A model generated the notes under the pieces. It saw only the letters and a list, made by a program, of their open reading frames with translations. It was not told where the DNA came from and did not search any database. From Zizania palustris (lineage: Eukaryota; Streptophyta; Magnoliopsida; Poales; Poaceae): 64,000 nt of DNA. Where the stretch lies: assembly GCA_019279435.1 (NCBI GenBank), contig JAAALK010000080.1, forward strand, positions 95,270,311 to 95,334,310, read 5' to 3'. Within the stretch, counting starts at the first letter, position 1. Each line of letters starts with the position of its first letter. This document shows positions 44,554 to 56,049 of the stretch, in pieces. A program made the translations under genes and the position numbers.

Positions 44554-45730
44554 ATCTCCCCCTTGATGAGTGCATTGACAACCAAATCCAAGTTCAAGAA
44601 AATGTAAAAATTTTCAGCACACAAGTGACCATAAAAACTTAGAAAAAGAGCCAAATCATGTCACTTGACAGAAGAATTTTCCTCCCCCTTTCTCACAAGA
44701 GTAAAAAGCCCCTTCGGCAATAAAACTCCCCCTGAATTAAGCTTTCCCTTTGGCAACAAAGAATCTTTTCCCCCTTTATGTCAAATTTTCTCCCCCTTTG
44801 GAAATTATACCCCTTGCGGCAGAGAACGAGGAATTTCTCCCCCTTTGGCAATGCAAGCATCAAGGAGCATGTAAAAGATGCAAAGCTTCGAATTGAGCAG
44901 AATGACAAAGACATATGAAGCAGAAATATGCCAACAGTAACACCAATGAACATGGGCTCAGCTCAAATTAATATTCTCTAAAATCATGATGAAGCATGTG
45001 ATATGATCATTTTTGAAATAAAAGCATCACCACTTAGTCAAGGAAACTAGACAAGTAAGAGCAAGGACTGCGCAAAGCTAGTCAATTTCTACTCTAGACA
45101 GACAAGTCCAGTTCAAATGGAGCTTGAAAAGCAAACTTGATAATCAATGAATTTTGTTGTTCTTTTCTTAGTGCCAGGGGTTATTTGTTTGTCCACCTTA
45201 TACTTTCCAATCCGGCCAAGCCTAGGCATGAAAGCCATAAGAAGCTTAAGGCATAGATTTTGGCATACACTACGCTATTCCAGTTCAGACCAATGTGCAA
45301 TGGTAAGCAGTCTAGAATAGGGTAGTGCGACAAACAAACCCACCTGGATCTTTTAACTTAAAGCATGCAAATCATGGAATTTTTGATTTTAACCAAGTGA
45401 ACCAATTGTTTGGTACTTTATGAATATCCATGAAAATTGAGAATAATTTTTCAAGTTGCAATTTTTAGCATCCAAAGAAATGTGTCTTGCTATCAAGCAG
45501 ATAAAAGATAGCTAAAGCAGTCCTGCCTAAACATGCTAGATTCAAGACTAAGCAGTGAGCATGATTTGATTTTGAAAATAAAACACCATGCACATGAATG
45601 TTCCAGATGAATTAACAAGAGCTGAGCTGACATGATTTCATGAATTATAAGCAGGCATATAAGTGCAAAATATGTAAATGCAATTTCAACACAATTAGAC
45701 AAAGGCACATCCATCTAAAACAGCTCCCCC
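44554..45730 (-). other. 3' noncoding region of internal copy 1, repeated polypurine tracts
   Basis: Seven ctcccc-type motifs (polypurine on the element strand) lie near 44556, 44681, 44726, 44769, 44790, 44836 and 45724. Sireviruses are known for multiple polypurine tracts in this position. The block 45171-45355 is conserved with element BC. No envelope-like open frame is present between pol and the LTR. Confidence 0.75.
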
Positions 45731-48700
45731 TCACAAAATGTCGTAAGGGTGACAAATGCCAAGTTCCCCACGCAAGTAAGCAAAACGAGAAGCATCGAGG
45801 GGTTTTGTAAAAATGTCGGCAAGCTGGTGTTGGGTATCAACATAATGAAGTTCAATATCACCCTTCTCATTGTGATCTCTGAGAAAGTGATACCGTACAT
45901 CAATGTGTTTGGTTCTGGAGTGCTGAACTGGGTTGTTTGCAATACAAATAGCACTAGTGTTATCACAGAAAAGTGGAACACTCTTATAATCTAACCCGAA
46001 ATCCCGCAAAGTGGAAACCATCCACAAAATCTGAGAGCAACAGCTAGCTGCAGCAACATATTCGGCCTCAGCCGTCGATTGTGCAACACTAGACTGTTTG
46101 CGGGAAGACCAGCAAACCAGTGAAGTACCCAGAAAATGACAAGTACTAGAGGTACTCTTCCTATCAATTCTACACCCAGCAAAGTCCGCATCGGAATAAC
46201 CTCGAAGACATAAAGACGAAGATGCTGAATACCATATGCCAAATTCAAGGGTGTGTTTGAGATACCTTAGAATGCGCTTTACCGCTTGGCAGTGCGAAGC
46301 TCGTGGTGAAGCCTGAAAATGAGCGCACAGACACACTGCGAAGTGTATGTCCGGCCTCGTGGCAGTCAAGTAGAGGAGGGAGTCGATCATGCTTCGGAAC
46401 TCCTTCTGATCTACGGCTTCTCCATCTTCGTCAGGGTCCAATGCTACAGATGTAGCCATTGGAGTGGCGAGGGGCTTCGCATCGGACATGTTGAACTTCT
46501 TGAGCAGGTCCTTGGTGTACTTTGTCTGGTGGACGAAAATACCTTGTTTACTTTGCTTGATTTGCAAACCAAGGAAAAAGGTGAGTTCACCCATCATAGA
46601 CATTTCAAATTCCCTGCTCATGGTATCTGCAAACTCGGCAACCAAAGCATGAGAGGAGCCACCAAAGATGATATCATCCACATAAATCTGAACTAGGAGG
46701 AAATCTTTGCCATGCTTAAGAGTAAACAAGGTTTTATCAACAGAGCCCATCAAATACCCTCGCTCAAGCAGAAAAGACTTAAGTCTATCATACCAAGCCT
46801 GAGGGGCCTGCTTGAGTCCATAAAGAGCCTTATGAAGTTTAAGGACTTTATGCGGGTACTTGGGGTTTTCAAAACCAGGGGGTTGTTTTACATAAACATC
46901 TTCACCTATGAAGCCATTAAGAAAAGCACTTTTGACATCCATTTGATAGAGTTTGAATCCTCGGGATGTCGCAAAGGCAAGCAAAATCCTAATGGCCTCA
47001 AGGCGAGCAACAGGTGCAAAAGTTTCAGTAAAATCAATCCCTTCTAGTTGAGAAAAACCCTGAGCTACAAGTCTAGCCTTGTTTCTAACTATAGTCCCAT
47101 CCTCCCCTTGTTTGTTTTTGAAAATCCATTTTGTTCCAATGAAATGAACATTTGGTGGAGGATCAACTAAAGTCCAGACTTGGTTTCTCTCAAAATTTTC
47201 AAGTTCCTCATGCATGGCATTGATCCAACTAGAATCAGAAAGTGCATGACTAACATCTAAGGGCTCGAAAGAAGCAACAAAAGCAGCATTAGTGAAATGG
47301 GCATGAGAACGTGTTACCCTTTGATCAAGCTCACCAATGATCAGCTCATGAGGGTGCATCCTTTGAACATGATGTGGAGCCTCGCGGCGGGATGCAGTCT
47401 CCCCCTCAACTTGTGCGTTGGAGTGGTTCAAGATGACCGATATTGAGGTAGTCGCTTCGGGACCTCGTGCCGAAGTAGTCGAAGCGGGGTCAGCTTCGGG
47501 GGTTGATGTCGAGGGTAGTGGGGGTTCATCCTCGAATTCTCCGGGATCTTCTTCTTCGAATAAGGTCTGTTCCATGTCGTGTTCATTTGCCTGTTCAAAA
47601 GCAGAACTAACAGAGGGGGTTGATTCATCAAAAGTCACATCACATGACTCGATGACAGTGTTAGTTTCCAAGTTATAAACACGATAAGAATGACCATGAG
47701 TAGTATAACCCAAAAAGATCCCGTCAGAAGATCGCGACTCAAATTTATCCAAGTTACCACGTTTTAGGATAAAGCAGCGACAGCCAAAAACTCGAAGATG
47801 AGTAACCTTGGGCTGTATCCCAAAACGCAGCTCATAAGATGTCAAATTTAAAATTGAGCGCAAGAAGATACGGTTTGAGATGTAACATGCAGTGTTCATG
47901 GCCTCAGCCCAGAATTTTCTAGGAGTCCTATGCTCATCAAGCATCGTCCTAGCCATCTCAACCAAAGTGCGGTTCTTCCTCTCAACAACACTGTTCTGTT
48001 GAGGAACCCGCGGAGCAGAGAATTGATGTTCTATGCCATGCTCCATGCAAAAGTCAACAAAGAGACTATTTTTGAACTCAGTGCCATTATCACTTCGAAT
48101 GAATTTCAATGCACCTGGGAGTTCAGTGAAAAGTCTCAAAGCCAAGCTCCGAAAGTGTGAAAACACTTCATCCTTGCTGGCAAGAAAGAAGACCCAAGAG
48201 TAGCGAGAGAAATCGTCGACAATAACTAATACATACCACTTGCCGCCTAAAGAACTAACCCGAGAAGGGCCTACAGTGTCCATGTGGAGAAGTTCTCCGG
48301 GACTGTTCAGTCATCACTGTGGTGACTGGCGAATGTGAAGCGGCGATCATTTTACCATGTCGACAAGGAGCGCAAACTAAATTCTTCTCAAACTTGAGCT
48401 TGGGCAATCCTCGGATCAGGCCTAGGGCGCTCAGACGAGCGAGCAACTCAAAGCTCATATGCCCTAGTCTCCTATGCCATTTCCAAAGCTCAGAAGTCGA
48501 ATGTGCAACAAGACAATGAGAAGAACCAGACGACTCTGAAAAATCAGCTCCAAAAACTCTCCCAACCCTAAAGATCTTACACACCACAACGCCATCAGAA
48601 TTGAGCACTTGCGAAGTATTGCGATGGAATCGCACTTCGAAGCCCTCATCAAGCAACTGAGATACTGACAGCAAATTGTATCCCAGGTTTTCAACCAAAG

Positions 48701-48896
48701 CAACATCTTTGAGAGTGAAGTTCGAGTTAATTCTTACCACACCTTTACCTTTCACTCTACTCCTTCGATTGTTTCCGAAGGTGATATGTTCCCTTTGCTT
48801 GGTTGTGGTGAGGCTGGAGAACCAAGCTGCATCTCCGGTCATGTGGCGTGAACAACCGGAGTCCATGATCCACGTGCCCTCCAAGCCTCGATCTGT
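45731..48896 (-). pseudogene. Copia Pol, internal copy 1
   Basis: The frame 48255-48884 starts with the protease motif WIMDSGCSRHMTGD, then the GAG-pre-integrase zinc finger (LWKWHRRLGHMSFELL, CAPCRHGKM). One extra base near 48305 (compare 55451) shifts the frame. The main frame 45731-48283 then has the integrase core (SDNGTEFKNSLFVDF, RVPQQNSVVERKNRTL), RT (FKLYQMDVKSAFLNGFI, LVQIYVDDIIFGGSS) and RNase H (GYSDADFAG, STAEAEYVAAAS, HSRTKHIDVRYHFLRD). It stops at 45731-45733. The catalytic Glu context QQNS is QQNG in copy 2. Apart from the single-base shift, all Pol domains are present. Confidence 0.9.
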
Positions 48897-48899
48897 CGC
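48897..48899 (-). other. Amber codon between gag and pol, copy 1
   Basis: On the minus strand cgt gtg TAG gcg aca separates the Gag tail (RSRHSYRV) from the Pol frame in the same frame. Copy 2 has it at 56047-56049. See findings. Confidence 0.8.
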
Positions 48900-51364
48900 C
48901 TACACACGATAAGAATGTCTCGATCGCTTAGTGCTGGGGTGAGTGAAATAATGACGAGGCATCCAGCACTGAGTGACACGAGTAGTAGGCACAGTAAAAG
49001 CAGACGGTCTACGCACATAATAATCAGAATGATGCAAAGTGCGAGGTCTATCTACATGCTGTGAACGAACAACATGTGGAGGTCTCCTACTCTGACGAGG
49101 TACAAATCTGCTACCCCGAGGTCTACCACCATATGGAACATGGTGAAGACCTCGAGGAGCAAAACCTCTCCGAGAAGTACGAGGAGCCTCAAAAGCAGGA
49201 CGATAGTACATCTCAGACTCATGCATTCCTAAAGATGGGTAATGCATGTCCTGATAACTCAATCGCCTGTGCGCGTCGCTCATCCTTGATGCGACGAAAA
49301 CAGAACCCAACCAAATGACCCGCCCGCTGACAATAAGAACAATGGAACACTCTCCTAGGGGCACTCTCATGGGTCACAGGAGCAACTCTCACAGGCTCCT
49401 TGGGTTTCTTCTGTGTGGTTTTCTTGGGAGGGATTTTCTTGGCAGGAGGTGTGGTTTTCTTTGGTGGATGGGTAGGCTTTTTGGCTGATAGGGGTGTCCA
49501 ACAGAGCTCTCTCTTTCTCTAGGGTGGTGGGAGAGGTAAAAACAGTTTTGGACTTACTGTCTGAAGGTATCCTCTCAAAACCCAAACCTAGAGCTACCCC
49601 TGCTCTGTCAGCACACAACTTGGTCTTGGCCAAGAGCAAATCCATCCTACCCTTTCCCTCGGTGCATTTATTAACCACGGAAAGGAGGTATTCATTTTCT
49701 GACATGAGGTTCTCAGCTTGCTCGCTAACAGTGCCTAGCTGGTCCTTAAGGGTAATGCAAGTGTCACAAACAGGTTGCACATCCTTAGAACTACCGGCCC
49801 TCTCCAATCTAGCCTCTAAATCATGAACATGCTTATCACGTAAATTAATGCTATCGCGCAATAATGAACAGTTCATGCAATCAATAACATCATGAGGTCT
49901 AGAATCCACCTTCAAAAGCTACTTCTGCGTAGTCTCAAGCTCAGAAAGAGTTTGAGCATGTACAGAACGCAACTGAGCAAGCTCACTCATGACAACAGAA
50001 CAGGACTCACATTCAGCATCATCAAATTTAGACTTAAGCATGGCATATTCAGTAGAAATAGTTTCTAGCCTAAGTCTAAGGTCTTTTCTTTCTCTAGCGT
50101 CTTGCACAAGTAATCTATCCTGACCAAGAACTACTTCATTCAGCTCATCTAATTTAATTAGTAGCTGGTCAGATGATAGGTTTACCTCAGATGAGTCAAG
50201 CTCATCGCCGCTGTGATCGTTGTCGGCCATGAAGCAAAGGCCGGTGAAGTCTTGTCCCTTCTTGTCCTTCTTGTCCTCCTTCCCTGGGGACTCCTCCTCC
50301 TCAGAGCTTGACTCCACAGTTGAGGACGTGTCAATGTCACTGAGAGCAGCAACAAAGGCTCTGGAAGCGGCCTTGGCTACTTTCTTAGCCATCTTGCCGT
50401 GCTTGCCCTTCACAAAAGGCTTCCTCTCCTTTTTGTGGTATTTGGGGCGCTCACTCTCATCTCTCTTCTTGAGCTTAGGGCAATTAGCCTTGATGTGAGA
50501 AGTGTCGCCACATTCATAGCAACCACTAAAACCACTTCTCCTCTGATCCCGTCTCTCATGATGAAAGCGGGTGAACCTCCGGGCAATGAGAGCAAGCTCA
50601 TCATCATCTAGAGTATCCACCTGCTCCTTTGTGACGGAGACCAGGGAGGACAAAGCAAAACCATCTGCAAGAACACAAGTGCCAGATGTGCTTGGTTCTG
50701 CAGTGGTGCCACGGCTAGTGCTAGAAACCAATGCCAATGGCTGTGGCAAAGAGCTTCTGTGCACAGCAAGAGATGCCTTGCCAATCTCTGTGGACTTCAG
50801 CTTGCTAAAGAGTTCATCGCAGGTCAAAGTGTCATATCCTGCGGACTCCTCAATGCTGGATATCTTTACTTCCCATATGCTACGGTCAAGAGCATAGAGA
50901 AGCTTGATAGCCCTATCATGATCATTGTAAGCAAGCATCCCGTTGGACCGCAAGTTACTCACTATCGCATCAAAGCGAGAAAACATGGCATCTATAGATT
51001 CACCAGGTGCCTGCACAAACAGCTGATACTGTTGGTTATATGTGCTTTGGCGCCTGGCCTTGATCTGAGTAGAGCCCTCATGAAAAACAGTGAGCGTTGT
51101 CCAAATTTCCCTAGCAGTCCTAAGGTGCTGCACCCTATCGAACTCACTTCTACTCAAACCGATGAACATTATATTTCTTGCCTTGGAATTGGCATTATAC
51201 TGATCCTTCTCCGTCTGAGAGGTGCGAGTCTCAGGGATGGAGTATTGTGAGTCCACAATCTCCCAAATTGCATTTCCTTGGCTTAACAAGTAAGCCTCCA
51301 TGCGCACCTTCCAGTATGCAAAGTCTGTCCCATCGAACAGAGGAATTTTACTGCCTCTATCCAT
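48900..51364 (-). pseudogene. Copia Gag, internal copy 1
   Basis: Starts at ATG 51364 (MDRGSKIPLFDGTDFAYWKV). UBN2-type blocks follow (IMFIGLSRSEFDRVQHL, YALDRSIWEVKISSIEESAGYD), then the CCHC knuckle CYECGDTSHIKANC near 50510, a basic segment, an acidic Ser-rich segment and a coiled coil. TAG at 49919-49921 interrupts a codon that is CAG in copy 2. Further breaks are an extra base near 49461 and one near 49258. The C-terminal part (48900-49370) is Arg/Tyr/His-rich; a second finger like that of copy 2 is in another frame. Confidence 0.85.
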
Positions 51365-51414
51365 GTCGCCAACAGATCACAAAACCGGTTAAGGTCAACT
51401 GGTGATCTTAACCC

Positions 51415-51426
51415 GCTCTGATACCA
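51415..51426 (-). other. Primer-binding site, internal copy 1
   Basis: Minus-strand TGGTATCAGAGC, two bases inside LTR E2. Complementary to initiator tRNA-Met, as for other copia elements here. Confidence 0.9.
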
Positions 51427-51428
51427 AT

Positions 51429-52688
51429 TGTTGGACCGGAAATGGCGACCAGAGGGGGGGTGAATGGGAGCTTTTAAAATTTCAGGCTAAAAACAGCCTT
51501 CGGTTTTAATCCTGTCTTCTGCGGAACAGGCTTCGAACACAACCTTCGAAGGTCTGGTTCGGAGGTGCTTCGACAGCTCCGAACACAGGCTTCGTAGGAG
51601 CAAAAGTTCGAAGCCAAGAAGACTTCGCTCCACTAACAACCCTCGAAAATCTACTCTGCTAAGTCAGTGCAGGCTCCGCACACAGGGTGCTTCGAGCAGG
51701 CTTCGCACTTCACCCTTCGCAAGAGTGGACTACCCTCTGAGGACTTTGACCAAAATACTTAGCGACAGCAACTGGTGCTGAGCTTCGTATGCGAAGGTCT
51801 AAACGCACACACACGGACTTCGCTAAAGGCTTCGACACAAGAAGCAAAACGGGCCTCGAACAGGGCTACGCTAGTAAGCAGCGAGGTCTTGCCTCCTGTT
51901 ACACAGAGCGAATGCACACTGACAAAACACACTTCGCACAAAAACAACCTTCGCCTCAACAGGCTTCGGTGCACTACAACTAGCGAAGTATGTAACGCGA
52001 GCTCAAGCAAAAGCACAAAGAAGCAGGCTTCGCCACTTGAACAAGGAACACAATAAATTGAACTCTGGATGAATACAGCGAGGTATGTGACTACAGGAGC
52101 TCAACAGTAAATGCTCAAAGTGTTAAATGTTACCTACCGAGCCCCCATATTTATAGCCCCACAGTTCACCCAAAGGAAATGACTACACTACCCCTAGGGT
52201 TTACATTGATTTGACTCTACAGAACTAAGGGGTACAAAAGGTAGTCCACCTTTATTCTGGAGGCTTCTCTGTCAGCCTTTGCAGTCTTTGACCTTCTGGA
52301 ATCCTCCCTTCGCATGCGAGGGTTCGATAGCTTCGGTGAGAAGCCTGAAGCCAGATGGCCTTCGCTTCGCCGAAGATAGCCTTCGATACAGTGACGGTTT
52401 TGAGCCGAAGCCGTCAAAGCCCTTGGGCCTTCGCACCAACACCTCCGGAGTGGACCACCACGGCTTCGCAGCTACTCCCATGTCGAACTCCGTCAGTCCG
52501 TGTACCGAAGCCATGCAGGCCGAAGCACCTCAAGTCAACCTTGCTCCGGAGCTAGCCTTGCTCCGAAGCCTTCCACCCTCCGAAGCCCCCACCTTCGGAG
52601 TACCATCCTTCGAAGTCCCTCATTCGTCCAAGGCCTCCGCATGAAGCATTCCATGAGCCCTTCGTCGCAGTGCCTCTCCCCGAGCACA
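51429..52688 (-). repeat. LTR E2, cut by the assembly gap
   Basis: Aligns with E1 from 42537 to 43845 with few changes, including a 48-bp deletion near 52275. The remaining 708 bp expected from E1 fall in the gap. Confidence 0.9.
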
Positions 52689-53688
52689 NNNNNNNNNNNN
52701 NNNNNNNNNNNNNNNNNNNNNNNNNNNNNNNNNNNNNNNNNNNNNNNNNNNNNNNNNNNNNNNNNNNNNNNNNNNNNNNNNNNNNNNNNNNNNNNNNNNN
52801 NNNNNNNNNNNNNNNNNNNNNNNNNNNNNNNNNNNNNNNNNNNNNNNNNNNNNNNNNNNNNNNNNNNNNNNNNNNNNNNNNNNNNNNNNNNNNNNNNNNN
52901 NNNNNNNNNNNNNNNNNNNNNNNNNNNNNNNNNNNNNNNNNNNNNNNNNNNNNNNNNNNNNNNNNNNNNNNNNNNNNNNNNNNNNNNNNNNNNNNNNNNN
53001 NNNNNNNNNNNNNNNNNNNNNNNNNNNNNNNNNNNNNNNNNNNNNNNNNNNNNNNNNNNNNNNNNNNNNNNNNNNNNNNNNNNNNNNNNNNNNNNNNNNN
53101 NNNNNNNNNNNNNNNNNNNNNNNNNNNNNNNNNNNNNNNNNNNNNNNNNNNNNNNNNNNNNNNNNNNNNNNNNNNNNNNNNNNNNNNNNNNNNNNNNNNN
53201 NNNNNNNNNNNNNNNNNNNNNNNNNNNNNNNNNNNNNNNNNNNNNNNNNNNNNNNNNNNNNNNNNNNNNNNNNNNNNNNNNNNNNNNNNNNNNNNNNNNN
53301 NNNNNNNNNNNNNNNNNNNNNNNNNNNNNNNNNNNNNNNNNNNNNNNNNNNNNNNNNNNNNNNNNNNNNNNNNNNNNNNNNNNNNNNNNNNNNNNNNNNN
53401 NNNNNNNNNNNNNNNNNNNNNNNNNNNNNNNNNNNNNNNNNNNNNNNNNNNNNNNNNNNNNNNNNNNNNNNNNNNNNNNNNNNNNNNNNNNNNNNNNNNN
53501 NNNNNNNNNNNNNNNNNNNNNNNNNNNNNNNNNNNNNNNNNNNNNNNNNNNNNNNNNNNNNNNNNNNNNNNNNNNNNNNNNNNNNNNNNNNNNNNNNNNN
53601 NNNNNNNNNNNNNNNNNNNNNNNNNNNNNNNNNNNNNNNNNNNNNNNNNNNNNNNNNNNNNNNNNNNNNNNNNNNNNNNNNNNNNNNN
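52689..53688. other. Assembly gap, 1000 N
   Basis: Exactly 1000 N, so the length is likely a placeholder. From E1 and internal copy 1 the missing part should be about 708 bp of LTR plus 1984 bp of 3' noncoding and pol sequence. Reading frames that cross it are artefacts. Confidence 0.95.
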
Positions 53689-56046
53689 AATACCTTGTTT
53701 ACTTTGCTTGATTTGCAAACCAAGGAAAAAGGTGAGTTCACCCATCATAGACATTTCAAATTCCCTGCTCATGGTATCTGCAAACTCGGCAACCAAAGCA
53801 TGAGAGGAGCCACCAAAGATGATATCATCCACATAAATCTGAACTAGGAGGAAATCTTTGCCATGCTTGAGAGTAAACAAGGTTTTATCAACAGAGCCCA
53901 TCAAATACCCTCGCTCAAGCAGAAAAGACTTAAGTCTATCATACCAAGCCGAGGGGCCTGCTTGAGTCCATAAAGAGCCTTATGAAGTTTAAGGACTTTA
54001 TGCGGGTACTTGGGGTTTTCAAAACCAGGGGGTTGTTTTACATAAACATCTTCACCTATGAAGCCATTAAGAAAAGCACTTTTGACATCCATTTGATAGA
54101 GTTTGAATCCTCGGGATGTCGCAAAGGCAAGCAAAATCCTAATGGCCTCAAGGCGAGCAACAGGTGCAAAAGTTTCAGTAAAATCAATCCCTTCTAGTTG
54201 AGAAAAACCCTGAGCTACAGTCTAGCCCTTGTTTCTAACTATAGTCCCATCCTCCCCTTGTTTGTTTTTGAAAATCCATTTTGTTGCAATGAAATGAACA
54301 TTTGGTGGAGGATCAACTAAAGTCCAGACTTGGTTTCTCTCAAAATTTTCAAGTTCCTCATGCATGGCATTGATCCAACTAGAATCAGAAAGTGCATGAC
54401 TAACATCTAAGGGCTCGAAAGAAGCAACAAAAGCAGCATTAGTGAAATGGGCATGAGAACGTGTTACCCTTTGATCAAGCTCACCAATGATCTGCTCATG
54501 AGGGTGCATCCTTTGAACATGATGTGGAGCCTCGCGGCGGGATGCAGTCTCCCCCTCAACTTGTGCGTTGGAGTGGTTCAAGATGACCGATATTGAGGTA
54601 GTCGCTTCGGGACCTCGTGCCGAAGTAGTCGAAGCGGGGTCAGCTTCGGGGGTTGATGTCGAGGGTAGTGGGGGTTCATCCTCGAATTCTCCGGGATCTT
54701 CTTCTTCGAATAAGGTTTGTTCCATGTCGTGTTCATTTGCCTGTTCAAAAGCAGAACTAACAGAGGGGGTTGATTCATCAAAAGTCACATCACATGACTC
54801 GATGACAGTGTTAGTTTCCAAGTTATAAACACGATAAGAATGACCATGAGTAGTATAACCCAAAAAGATCCCGTCAGAAGATCGCGACTCAAATTTATCC
54901 AAGTTACCACGTTTTAGGATAAAGCAGCGACAGCCAAAAACTCGAAGATGAGTAACCTTGGGCTGTCTCCCAAAACGCAGCTCATAAGATGTCAAATTTA
55001 AAATTGAGCGCAAGAAGATACGGTTTGAGATGTAACATGCAGTGTTCATGGCCTCAGCCCAGAATTTTCTAGGAGTCCTATGCTCATCAAGCATCGTCCT
55101 AGCCATCTCAACCAAAGTGCGGTTCTTCCTCTCAACAACACCGTTCTGTTGAGGAACCCGCGGAGCAGAGAATTGATGTTCTATGTCATGCTCCATGCAA
55201 AAGTCAACAAAGAGACTATTTTTGAACTCAGTGCCATTATCACTTCGAATGAATTTCAATGCACCTAGGAGTTCAGTGAAAAGTCTCAAAGCCAAGCTCC
55301 GAAAGTGTGAAAAAAACTTCATCCTTGCTGGCAAGAAAGAAGACCCAAGAGTAGCGAGAGAAATCGTCGACAATAACTAATACATACCACTTGCCGCCTA
55401 AAGAACTAACCCGAGAAGGGCCTACAGTGTCCATGTGGAGAAGTTCTCCGGGCTGTTCAGTCATCACTGTGGTGACTGGCGAATGTGAAGCGGCGATCAT
55501 TTTACCATGTCGACAAGGAGCGCAAACTAAATTCTTCTCAAACTTGAGCTTGGGCAATCCTCGGATCAGGCCTAGGGCGCTCAGACGAGCGAGCAACTCA
55601 AAGCTCATATGCCCTAGTCTCCTATGCCATTTCCAAAGCTCAGAAGTCGAATGTGCAACAAGACAATGAGAAGAACCAGACGACTCTGAAAAATCAGCTC
55701 CAAAAACTCTCCCAACCCTAAAGATCTTACACACCACAACGCCATCAGAATTGAGCACTTGCGAAGTATTGCGATGGAATCGCACTTCGAAGCCCTCATC
55801 AAGCAACTGAGATACTGACAGCAAATTGTATCCCAGGTTTTCAACCAAAGCAACATCTTTGAGAGTGAAGTTCGAGTTAATTCTTACCACACCTTTACCT
55901 TTCACTCTACTCCTTCGATTGTTTCCGAAGGTGATATGTTCCCTTTGCTTGGTTGTGGTGAGGCTAGAGAACCAAGCTGCATCTCCGGTCATGTGGCGTG
56001 AACAACCGGAGTCCATGATCCACGTGCCCTCCAAGCCTCGATCTGT
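53689..56046 (-). pseudogene. Copia Pol, internal copy 2 (3' part in the gap)
   Basis: Same protein as copy 1. Protease DSGCSRHMTGD, GAG-pre-integrase and integrase start are at 55273-56034. Integrase and linker are at 54222-55373 (here with QQNGVVERKNRTL). RT is in two frames at 53901-54134 and 53689-53904 (LVQIYVDDIIFGG). Indels at about 55313, 54215 and 53949 break it. Copy 2 is intact where copy 1 is shifted (55451). RNase H is in the gap. Confidence 0.9.
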
Positions 56047-56049
56047 CGC
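56047..56049 (-). other. Amber codon between gag and pol, copy 2
   Basis: TAG in the same context as at 48897-48899. The Gag tail and Pol are in one frame around it. Confidence 0.8.

Noticed and set aside
42867..44566. Open frames inside LTR E1, repeated in E2 and E3
   Set aside because: They recur because the LTR recurs; no domain and no conserved start.
44554..45730. Envelope-like gene between Pol and the 3' LTR of the array
   Set aside because: Only short frames (88 codons or fewer); none with signal or membrane features.
52500..53904. Long frames of 370-450 codons crossing the gap
   Set aside because: They are open only because N positions cannot be stops.
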